Part shown: positions 54,153 through 62,100 of the stretch, piece by piece
How positions within the stretch are numbered: position 1 is the stretch's first letter
How the letters are laid out: every line of letters begins with the position of its first letter
Source of the DNA: Pokkaliibacter sp. MBI-7
GTDB lineage: Bacteria; Pseudomonadota; Gammaproteobacteria; Pseudomonadales; Balneatricaceae
Assembly: GCF_029846635.1 (NCBI RefSeq)
Contig: NZ_JARVTG010000001.1
Location: forward strand, 3,205,501-3,269,500
DNA length: 64,000 nt
Reading direction: 5' to 3'
Position numbers and translations under genes: made by a program
The notes under the pieces: model-generated
Databases searched by the model: none
What the model was told of the DNA's origin: nothing
The model's input: the letters and a program-made list of their open reading frames with translations, nothing else

Positions 54153-55457
54153 TCAGGGTTTGAGGCGCTGCACCACGTTGTTCAGCGCATTGATGCCCTG
54201 CAGCAGCTCGTTGATGCTGCCGAAGATGTCCTGCATTCGCGCTTCGCCTTCACTGGCCATGGTTGACACGCTGTGCAGCGCACTGTCGATGTTATTGATC
54301 AGGGAGGCGTTGGTTCTGACGACCTGATCAATCTCGGTGGTCGCTTCCGCGGTGCGGCTGGCCAGTTTACGCACTTCGTCGGCGACGACAGCAAAGCCGC
54401 GACCGGTATCTCCTGCGCGTGCGGCTTCGATAGCGGCATTGAGGGCCAGCAGATTGGTCTGATCAGCAATGCCGCGGATTGTGCTGACAATGGCAATAAT
54501 ATTCCCCGCCTGTTGCTGCAGGTCTTTGCCGATGCTGCCTGCTTCTCTGACCATGGTGCTGATCTGCGCCGAGGTGCTGACCGCACCGTTCAGGGTGGTG
54601 GTGGCGGTATGGGCGATAGAGGAGGTTTCTTCCACCGTGTGGCTGGCGGCCGCTACCGCTTCGGCGGCCTTATTCACCCGTTCGGTGATGTCCGAGGCGA
54701 ACTTGATCACCTTGTAAACCTCCCCCCGCTCATTGCGGATGGGGTTATAGGTGGCTTCCAGCCAGACACGCTGACCGCTGGCGCTGACACGCTCAAAACG
54801 CCCGGAGAATACCTGACCGGCCGCCAGCTGCTGCCAGAAGTGGGGGTTTTGCTTGTAGAAGTCGGGATAGCAGAACATGGAGTGATGTTTGCTGACCACC
54901 TGCTCACGGCGGCAGCCCATCACCTCACTGAAGTTGTCGTTGATATTGGTGATCTGGCCATCCGGGGTAAATTCGATCACCGCCAGCGAGCGGTGCAGTG
55001 CCTGAAGGATCGCCTCATTGTCATCCAGCCGGCGCCGCTGTGCGGTGATATCGCTGGCAATCTTCAGCACCTTGCAGATCTTGCCGTCATCATCGGCAAC
55101 GGGGAAATAGGTGGCTTCCAGAAAAACGCTGTGGCCGTGTTTATCCAGTCGCCTGAAGGTGCCCTGCTGGCTTTGACCGCTGGCCAGTGTCTGCCAGAAC
55201 TGACGGTATGTCTCAGAACGGGCAAAGGCCTCGTCACAGAACAGTTTGTGGTGGCGGCCGACAATATCCTGCTTCTGGTATTTCACGACGTTCAGGAAGT
55301 GATCATTGGCATCGAGGATGGTTCCGTCAGGGCTGAACTCGATCATGCCGACATGGCGCCAGATAGCAGCAAACTTGTGTGCGTTTTCCCTGGCGGCCTG
55401 ATACACGCCGGCCGGAATGGCCGGGTTGCCTGCCTTACTGCTAAACAAACTGAGCAT
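54153..55457 (-). CDS. Cytoplasmic chemoreceptor with two PAS domains
   Basis: 434 residues without membrane helices. Two PAS/PAC units (~40-150 and ~160-275) are recognisable from MIEFSPDGTILDANDHFLNV and AVIEFTPDGQITNINDNFSEV, each followed by a (L)KIASDIT/KFASDIT PAC end. The signalling domain then carries IADQTNLLALNAAIEAARAGDTGRGFAVVADEVRKLA. The receptor end is short, as in Aer-like soluble transducers. The repeated PAS pattern suggests redox or heme/flavin sensing, not proven. Start at ATG 55457 (GGAG upstream); an ATG at 55502 has no ribosome site. A palindrome GCTGACGTCAGC lies at 55479-55490. Confidence 0.93.
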   Translation of the reverse strand: MLSLFSSKAGNPAIPAGVYQAARENAHKFAAIWRHVGMIEFSPDGTILDANDHFLNVVKYQKQDIVGRHHKLFCDEAFARSETYRQFWQTLASGQSQQGTFRRLDKHGHSVFLEATYFPVADDDGKICKVLKIASDITAQRRRLDDNEAILQALHRSLAVIEFTPDGQITNINDNFSEVMGCRREQVVSKHHSMFCYPDFYKQNPHFWQQLAAGQVFSGRFERVSASGQRVWLEATYNPIRNERGEVYKVIKFASDITERVNKAAEAVAAASHTVEETSSIAHTATTTLNGAVSTSAQISTMVREAGSIGKDLQQQAGNIIAIVSTIRGIADQTNLLALNAAIEAARAGDTGRGFAVVADEVRKLASRTAEATTEIDQVVRTNASLINNIDSALHSVSTMASEGEARMQDIFGSINELLQGINALNNVVQRLKP

Positions 55458-55633
55458 GGTAAATGGCTCCGCTACAAAGCTGACGTCAGCCTGCCCTGAC
55501 ATTCGGGAGGGTGGCAGGAGATGCCACTGGCATGATTACAGGAAGCGTAGTCGTATTGGAGCAGATCGCAAGGCAGGTAATACAGGATAGTGTCGGGCTC
55601 CGGGGCAGACGGAAACAGCCTGCTGAGCGGGCA

Positions 55634-56242
55634 TTAAGGGGGGAATGGCTGATGGTTTATGCGTGTTATGCCTGACAGTGTTGTACCCCACACCGACGAT
55701 ACAATTTCCATATCAATCGCCAGCTCGCCCTCTGGCAGGGCCGCATAGGTTTTCCATTCTATACAGTTCTGAAAATGGACGGATTTCAGTGATTCGGGGT
55801 TCAGCTCATAGTGGCAATACTTCGAACTCACCTTGTGCTTTTGCGCGCTGTCACCGACGGTTAGCGTTATTCCTGTCCGCATATTGATCAGTGACGGAAT
55901 GGAATAGGTCACCAGCGGCTTCAGGAACAGGTAGCTCCCGAGCAGCATTTTTACTGAGCTGCTGATAAACAGCACGCGGTTGCCTTTCTCCAGTATCCAG
56001 GAACCCAGCATATATATGGCCAGCAGTGCCGTAATGACGACGGGCAGGGCGTAGTCGTTGACCATGTCACCGGGTTTAAAGTGATGCGGCACAAAGGTAT
56101 TGGCAAAGACGCTCAGCATTGCCAGTGATGTCAGCACAGTAATGGGAGACTGAAAAACAGGTTTGGCCAGCCGTCTGCGATGCATCCTGCGTTTGAGCAG
56201 TAATTCCCGTTTAGCCCGACTGATATGGCTGAAATTACGCAT
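55634..56242 (-). CDS. Membrane protein of unknown function
   Basis: 202 residues. A basic N-terminus (HISRAKRELLLKRRMHRRR) is followed by two to three hydrophobic helices (ITVLTSLAMLSVFANTF, ALPVVITALLAIYMLGSWIL, VKMLLGSYLFLKPLV), then a soluble C-terminal domain with two cysteines (YCHYEL, FQNCIEW). Not recognised. Start at ATG 56242 with AAGGAT upstream. Separated from the next upstream gene by a perfect hairpin, so it has its own promoter or depends on read-through. Confidence 0.65.
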   Translation of the reverse strand: MRNFSHISRAKRELLLKRRMHRRRLAKPVFQSPITVLTSLAMLSVFANTFVPHHFKPGDMVNDYALPVVITALLAIYMLGSWILEKGNRVLFISSSVKMLLGSYLFLKPLVTYSIPSLINMRTGITLTVGDSAQKHKVSSKYCHYELNPESLKSVHFQNCIEWKTYAALPEGELAIDMEIVSSVWGTTLSGITRINHQPFPP

Positions 56243-56280
56243 AGCCAAGGATCCTTTTGGCTGTTTGCTGGCATATAAAA

Positions 56281-56310
56281 AATAAAACACCACAGCAGTG
56301 GTGTTTTATT
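56281..56310 (-). terminator. Bidirectional terminator with 13-bp perfect stem
   Basis: AATAAAACACCAC, loop AGCA, GTGGTGTTTTATT. On either strand the stem ends in a T-rich tract. It follows the stop of the 56331 gene by 21 bp. The ATAAAACAC/GTGTTTTAT ends recur in the hairpin at 57579. Confidence 0.85.
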
Positions 56311-56330
56311 GCAACGATTTTTAAATCAGC

Positions 56331-56822
56331 CTAATGACCGGGCCCGCTTATTGTTTTCCCGGTCTGACGGAGAATTTCCCATGCGCGCTGATAATACTGG
56401 TAAAACGCCTGCATACGGCGTGAGCGGTAGATCACCAGCGCCAGTAGTGCAGCGCTCAAACCCGTTATCTCAATCCCTCCTGCATTCAGGGCATCGTGCA
56501 GAAAGAGATAAATAATGGTCACGGGATACAACACAACAGTGAGGCTGGCCAGGCCTGTCAGTGTGGGAATACACCAGCTTCTGGCACGAGTCAGCATGAA
56601 AGTGGAATGGACCAGAAGGATGAAGCAGAGCAGTGCTGCGATACCCAGCGAAGGCAGCAGCAGATGATCTGCCAGCTGTGGCTGCAACGCTGTCCAGATC
56701 GAGCCAAACAGGAAGGTCAGGCTGATGGCCATCAGCACTGGCGTCAGGGCGATGATCCAGCCATGGGGCGGCGCCAGTGGCAGGTCACTGGCTGGCACGG
56801 GGGGCCTATTCAATTTCTTCAT
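56331..56822 (-). CDS. Membrane protein of unknown function in lipase island
   Basis: 163 residues with about four hydrophobic helices: WIIALTPVLMAISLTFLFG, LLLPSLGIAALLCFILLVH, TLTGLASLTVVLYPVTIIYLF and LSAALLALVIYRS. No family recognised. It lies downstream of the two lipoprotein genes in the same direction and ends at a strong terminator, so it may be the last gene of that unit. Start ATG 56822 is chosen for a charged short N-terminus; the ribosome site is weak. Confidence 0.6.
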   Translation of the reverse strand: MKKLNRPPVPASDLPLAPPHGWIIALTPVLMAISLTFLFGSIWTALQPQLADHLLLPSLGIAALLCFILLVHSTFMLTRARSWCIPTLTGLASLTVVLYPVTIIYLFLHDALNAGGIEITGLSAALLALVIYRSRRMQAFYQYYQRAWEILRQTGKTISGPGH

Positions 56823-56908
56823 AGACGCCCACCGCGATATTCCCTGCTTTGCGCAACAGCCCGCCCAGTGCACTGCCGCTGAAACCCATTGAGGCGGCAA
56901 GCACTACC

Positions 56909-57508
56909 CTATTTTTTACCATCAGGACACTCAGCATGAGGGCTAAGGGGCCCCCTGATTTCTGTTTTTGGCTGATGGGTTAACGCTGTTATGACCTCAT
57001 CACGGCTAAAGGTCATGGTATTGCTGTCGGCTCTCTCGGCGATATTAGTCAGGCGAATCTGAATACGCACCTGATCATAATTATCGCTGAGCAGGTTAAT
57101 ACCTTCCCTCGGATGTTCGGGATCAAAGGTGTCATGTTCATCAGGCACTTTGGCAGTCAGTCCCTGAAACACCAGCGCATCCGCTTCTTCGCCGGGCTGG
57201 AATGTTTTTCCGTTATAGCGGCTAACAAATTGCCCTTGCTGCTCATATAGCAGCCTGCTGCCTGAATCTTCAGACGAGGTGGGCTGACTTTTGTCAGTAT
57301 CCAGATAGGCCCAGGAGGCAAAAGATCCATCAACAGGTCTGACCGTTGAATCAAAACGAAAATGGACTCTCAGATAGTCCTCCCGATACTCACCGCAGTC
57401 TGCATAGCGAACCAGAGTGACGGGGGTGATTGATAGTGGTGTGACTTTTACACTTCCTGCACAACCGTTTAGGGCTATTCCGAAGAAGGCCATAAGCAAA
57501 GCTTTCAT
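56909..57508 (-). CDS. Lipoprotein, tandem paralogue B (candidate immunity protein)
   Basis: 199 residues with a lipoprotein signal (LLMAFFGIALNGC). It is clearly paralogous to the neighbouring 57619 protein: KVTPLSITPVTLVRYADCGEY, DYLRVHFRFDS, GKTFQPGEEAD and an almost identical C-terminus (DSNTMTFSRDEVITALTHQP, then KTEIRGPLSP). Family not recognised. Duplicated envelope lipoproteins downstream of a lipase gene are typical of immunity to type VI lipase effectors; that role is inference. Start ATG 57508 places the signal at the N-terminus; a further upstream in-frame ATG exists at 57532. Confidence 0.75.
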   Translation of the reverse strand: MKALLMAFFGIALNGCAGSVKVTPLSITPVTLVRYADCGEYREDYLRVHFRFDSTVRPVDGSFASWAYLDTDKSQPTSSEDSGSRLLYEQQGQFVSRYNGKTFQPGEEADALVFQGLTAKVPDEHDTFDPEHPREGINLLSDNYDQVRIQIRLTNIAERADSNTMTFSRDEVITALTHQPKTEIRGPLSPHAECPDGKK

Positions 57509-57578
57509 GGAATAAGTGACTTCCCTGTTCATGCGCCAGTAATCCTATGGCTGTTTTTAGTTCGCAAAGAATAGAAAG

Positions 57579-57606
57579 ATAAAACACGGCCGAAGCAGTG
57601 TTTTAT
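57579..57606 (-). terminator. Hairpin after lipoprotein A
   Basis: ATAAAACAC (57579-57587) and GTGTTTTAT (57598-57606) form a 9-bp stem just after the stop of the 57619 gene. It resembles the hairpin at 56281-56310, so the duplication probably covered gene plus terminator. Confidence 0.7.
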
Positions 57607-57618
57607 CTCCGTAGCGCT

Positions 57619-58212
57619 TTAATTCGAGCTTTTGGGACACTCTGCCAGAGGACTAAGCGGCACCCTGATTTCTGTTTTAGGCTGATGGGTTAACGCTGTT
57701 ATGACCTCATCACGGCTAAAGGTCATGGTATTGCTGTCGGCACCGCCAATAATATTGGCTAGTCGTATTTGTACCCGTATCTGATCAAATTGATCATTGA
57801 GCAATTTAATTCCTGTCCTTGGTTCTCCGTGTGGGAGGTATTGATACGATGTCTCAGCAATATAGTCGGCAAACATAAGTACATCGGCTTCATCGCCTGC
57901 CTGAAAGGTTTTGCCGTTAAAGTCGCTTAAGTATTGACCACCGCTCTTATAGAGCATCTGGGCTATAGGATATGCATTCTCTTCAGGTTTCGTTTTATCC
58001 ACGTCAACGAGTACTTTAGCGGCGAATGAGCCATCTGAAGTTCTCATGGGTGAATCAAAGCGGAAGTGGAGCCTTAAATAGTCATCGCGATACTCACCAC
58101 AGTCAGAATATCTGACCAACGTTGTAGGGGTGAGTGATAGTGGTGTGACTTTTACACTTTCTGCGCAACCGCCTAACGTTATTCCTAAGAAAAGGGCTGA
58201 TAAGGTTTTCAA
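57619..58212 (-). CDS. Lipoprotein, tandem paralogue A (candidate immunity protein)
   Basis: 197 residues with a lipoprotein signal (LSALFLGITLGGC). Paralogue of the 56909 protein, most similar at the N-terminus (KVTPLSLTPTTLVRYSDCGEY) and C-terminus (DSNTMTFSRDEVITALTHQP). The middle differs (YPIAQMLYKSGGQYLSDFN versus SGSRLLYEQQGQFVSRYN), as expected of immunity variants. The start codon overlaps the stop of the lipase gene by 4 bp, so lipase and lipoprotein are translated together, strong support for a functional pair. Confidence 0.8.
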   Translation of the reverse strand: MKTLSALFLGITLGGCAESVKVTPLSLTPTTLVRYSDCGEYRDDYLRLHFRFDSPMRTSDGSFAAKVLVDVDKTKPEENAYPIAQMLYKSGGQYLSDFNGKTFQAGDEADVLMFADYIAETSYQYLPHGEPRTGIKLLNDQFDQIRVQIRLANIIGGADSNTMTFSRDEVITALTHQPKTEIRVPLSPLAECPKSSN

Positions 58213-58835
58213 TAGCTTCGCTCCCCTTTTGCTTGTAGCGCAGCAAGGGCTAACTTGTACATCGAACGACTGTCGGAATGGCCCAGTGAGGTTTCCTTGT
58301 TGATATTGGCTTTGTTCTGGTATCCCAGCTGACCGCCAAGTGTTGCAACGGTATCAGAAGCATCGTCGGCAAAAGGCGCGCTAAAGGCAGAGGCAATACC
58401 AGCCACGGCGTTGCCCACCACGGGTACGGTAGCGATAGCATCGACCAATGTTTGTTGCTGGTACACATTGACCCAGATACGGGCACCCACCGGGCTGGTC
58501 AGGGGCAGCAGGGAAACTGGGTCAAGGGTGATCAGAATATTGACGCTTTGCCCCTGCTGTTTAAGTTTCTGGGCGATGCGAATAGCGGCACCGCCACCCC
58601 AGCTATGACCCGTCAGATTGACCGTATCTCCACGCTTCAATGCGCTCTGGATGCTGACCAATATCTGTGCTTCATCTTCGTGGCCAGCGTATTCCGTTTG
58701 CACAGGTGTTGATAGCTCAACACTGCGATGATAAAGGGCTCCATCTCTTATGTTATTGGTCGATCCAACCACCTTTGAAAGTAAATCCCCTTTATCCGCG
58801 CCTCCGCCGACAAAGTATTCGAGAATGCGTGCCAT
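58209..58835 (-). CDS. Lipase/alpha-beta hydrolase (candidate antibacterial effector)
   Basis: 208 residues with the serine hydrolase elbow NLTGHSWGGGAAIRIAQKL (~70-85). The likely triad acid is in ILITLDPVSLLPL and the histidine in TSLGHSDSRSMY near the C-terminus. The GHSWGG form and short length resemble class 3-type lipases. No signal peptide is visible, so any export would need another route such as type VI secretion. It overlaps the lipoprotein gene by 4 bp. No T6SS structural genes are in the window. A housekeeping esterase is the alternative, but it would not explain the coupled, duplicated lipoproteins. Confidence 0.8.
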   Translation of the reverse strand: MARILEYFVGGGADKGDLLSKVVGSTNNIRDGALYHRSVELSTPVQTEYAGHEDEAQILVSIQSALKRGDTVNLTGHSWGGGAAIRIAQKLKQQGQSVNILITLDPVSLLPLTSPVGARIWVNVYQQQTLVDAIATVPVVGNAVAGIASAFSAPFADDASDTVATLGGQLGYQNKANINKETSLGHSDSRSMYKLALAALQAKGERSY

Positions 58836-59142
58836 CTATCCTTATCTCCTTTTGGCTGCATGGATGTCTCAGGTGTGAGGCAAGATACATCTCCACGGCT
58901 TCCCGCCGCTCAAACCGCCGCCCGATTCTAGTGGTAAATCCTGTCGCGGCAAGGCGAGAAATGTATCTGCTGCCTGCGGTGAACCGTCTGTTCAGCCCCT
59001 TTCATACCCCCGCCCAACATTAAATTTCCCTCCTGATCCATCGTCCTCTCTGGGTGCGTCTGCTGTATGCGGGCCGGCGCTGTCCGTACGTTTTGTGCGG
59101 CTTTTTCCCCTTTTCTGACGAGAAATACCGAGGCTGTGATCC
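58836..59142. other. Intergenic region between lipase island and NRPS-3
   Basis: About 307 bp with divergent promoters expected. The only specific element I can identify is the PvdS-type box at 59021. No gene is visible. Confidence 0.6.
59021..59044 (+). promoter_or_regulatory. PvdS-type iron-starvation promoter box (NRPS-3 unit)
   Basis: TAAAT (59021-59025), 16 bases, CGT (59042-59044), followed by CC. It lies 99 bp before the NRPS-3 start. CATCGT at the -10 side is shared with the NRPS-1 box. Confidence 0.8.
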
Positions 59143-62100
59143 ATGGATTTGAACAAACTGCGTCGTCTGGCTGAGCGTTTTGCCGAACTGAATCCGGAGC
59201 AGCGTCGGGTATTTCTGCAGAAGATGGCCGAGCAGGGGATTCGCCCTGAGCAGTTGCCGATTCCGGCCCGCCCGCGGCAGGAGGAAGGGGAAGACAGCAC
59301 GCCGCTGTCGTTTGCCCAGCAGCAGCAATGGTTTCTCTGGCAGTTGCAGCCAGACAGCAACGCCTATCACCTGCAGGCAGGTATTACGCTGGAAGGGCAG
59401 CTGGATGTGGCCGCGCTGCAGGACAGCTTTGCCGAGCTGATCCAGCAGCAGCCGTCGCTGCGCACCCTGTTTCGCGCCGATGACGAGGGGCAGGTGCTGC
59501 AGTATGTACTGCCGGAGCTGGCCCCGCGCTACGAAGAGGTGGATTGCCTGTCTGCCGCCGCAGATGCCGAGCAGGCTGTGCAGCAGGCCAGACAGCGGGC
59601 TGCCGCGCTGGTGGCCGAACCGTTTGACCTGCAGCAGGGGCCTTTGCTGCGCATCGGTCTGTATCGCACCGGCGAGCAGCGCCATCTGTTGCAGCTGGTG
59701 ATGCACCATATCATCGCTGACGATGCCTCCATGCCGCTGCTGATTGCTGCTTTCAGCGACAGTTACCGCCGTCGCTGTGGTCCGGCGACAGGGCGGGATC
59801 ACGAGCTGACACCGCCTGAGGTGGACTACGCCGATTACAGCCGCTGGCAGCGGCTCTGGCTGGAGGCCGGTGAGGCTGAGCGCCATCTGCAGTGGTGGCG
59901 CGAGCAGCTGGGGCAGGAGCATCCGCTGCTGGCACTGCCCACTGACTATCCGCGTCATCCGCAGGGGCAGTATCAGGCGGATACCCTGAGCGTGGCGGTG
60001 CCGGATGCCCTGGCGCAGCAGCTGCAGGAGACCGCCCGGCAACGGGGGATGACGCCCTTTATGCTGTTGCTGGCCGGTTTCCAGTGGTTGCTGCAGCGCT
60101 ACAGCGGCCAGTCGCAGGTACGGGTCGGGGTGCCGGTAGCCAATCGCCAGCGCCCGGAAACCCAGCAGCTGATCGGCTTCTTCGTCAATTCGCAGGTAAT
60201 GCCTGCACAGTTTCACAGTGGTATGAAGGTCGATGATCTGCTCAGTCAGTGCCGTCAGTTTGTACTGGCGGCGCAGGCCCATCAGGAATTGCCCTTCGAG
60301 GCGCTGGTGGATGGCCTGCAACTGCCGCGCAGCCTAAGCCATAACCCGCTGTTTCAGGTGATGTTCAACCATCTGCGCAGCCATGACGTGAGCAACCAGC
60401 ACAGCTGGCAGCTGCCCGGTCTGCAGTTGCAGCCAGAGCAGGGAGAACGCGGGGCGGCGCAGTTCGAGCTGGTCTGCAGCAGTGAAGAAGGTGCTGACGG
60501 CAGCCTGCGGGTGGCGCTGATCTACGCCCGCGAGCTGTTTGCCGCCGAGACCATCGCCGATATGGCCGGCCACTATCTGCAGTTGTTGCAGGCGCTGGTG
60601 GGTGACGGTCGCCGCCGTCTGGCCACGGTGCCGCTGCTGACGGATGCGCAGTGGCAACAGTTGCAAAAGTGGGGTACAGGTCAGCTGCAGCAGCCCGACG
60701 ATGAGCTGGTGCCGCAGCGCATTGCCCGCTGGGGCGAGCGTAATGGCGAGGCTATTGCCGTGCGTGACGGGCAGCGGCAGCTGAGTTTCAGTGAACTGAA
60801 CCGCCGTGCCGATGCCCTGGCCGCCGTGCTGGCCACTCAGGGCGTCGGGCCGGAAACACGGGTGGGCGTGGCGCTGCCGCGCAGTGTCGATCTGCTGGTG
60901 GCCTTCCTCGGTATCCTGCGTGCGGGGGCGGCCTATGTGCCGCTGGATCTGCATTATCCCGCCGAGCGCCTGCGTTACATGATCAGCGACAGCGCTATGG
61001 GCTGGGTGCTGAGTGAGCGGCAGGCCGCACTGCCGGAGGTGGCGGGTGTACAGCGGCTGGATCTGCACCAGCTGGAAAGCGAAGCCCGGCTCAATGGCCT
61101 GCAACAGGCACCCGCACTGGCATGGCACCCTGAGCAGGCGGCCTATGTGATCTATACCTCCGGCTCCACCGGTCAGCCCAAGGGCGTGCTGGTCAGTCAT
61201 GGCGGTATTGCCATGCACTGTGCTGCCATCGGTGAGCGCTATGGCATGAGCGACAGCAGCCGCGAGCTGATCTTTATGTCGTTCTCCTTTGACGGCGCCC
61301 ATGAGCGCTGGCTGACTGCCCTGACCCACGGCGGTCAGGTGGTGCTGCGCGGTGATGAGCTGTGGTCAGTGGAGCAGACCTATCAGGCGCTGTGGCAGTA
61401 CGGCATTACCGAGGCCACCTTCCCGCCGGTGTTTATCCGTGAGCTGGCTGACTGGGCCGAGCGTGACGGCAACCCGCCGCCGGTGCGCACCTACTGCTTC
61501 GGTGGCGATGCCATGCCACGGGAGAGTTTTGATAAGGTGCGACGGGCACTGCGTCCGCAGTTTCTGGTCAACGGCTATGGCCCCACCGAAACCGTGGTCA
61601 CCCCCCTGTTGTGGCGGGTAACGCCGCAGCAGCCATGCGATGCCAGCTATGTGCCGATCGGATCGGTGGTGGGCGAGCGTCAGGCCTATGTGCTGGATGC
61701 CGAGCTGAATCCGCTGCCGGTCGGCATGGCCGGTGAACTGTATCTGGGTGGCGAGCACGGGCTGGCACGCGGTTATCTGCACCGTCCTGATATCAGTGCC
61801 GAGCGTTTCATCCCTAACCCGTTCAGTACCCGCGGTGAGCGCCTGTATCGCAGTGGCGATCTGGTGCGCTGGCGTCGTGACGGCCATATCGACTACCTCG
61901 GCCGGGTCGATCATCAGGTGAAGATTCGCGGCTTCCGCATCGAGCTGGGGGAAATCGAAACCCTGCTGCGCGCCCAGCCGGAAGTCGAACAGGCCGTTGT
62001 CGTGGCGGTAGAGCAGGGCACTCAGGGTAAGCGTCTGGCCGTGTACTGGGTGGCCAGAGGCGAGCAGGGTGATGAGACCACGCAGGCCCTGCTGAAAGCG

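Noticed and set aside
54153..55457. Membrane chemoreceptor
   Set aside because: No hydrophobic segment long enough to cross the membrane; the two PAS units lead straight into the signalling domain.
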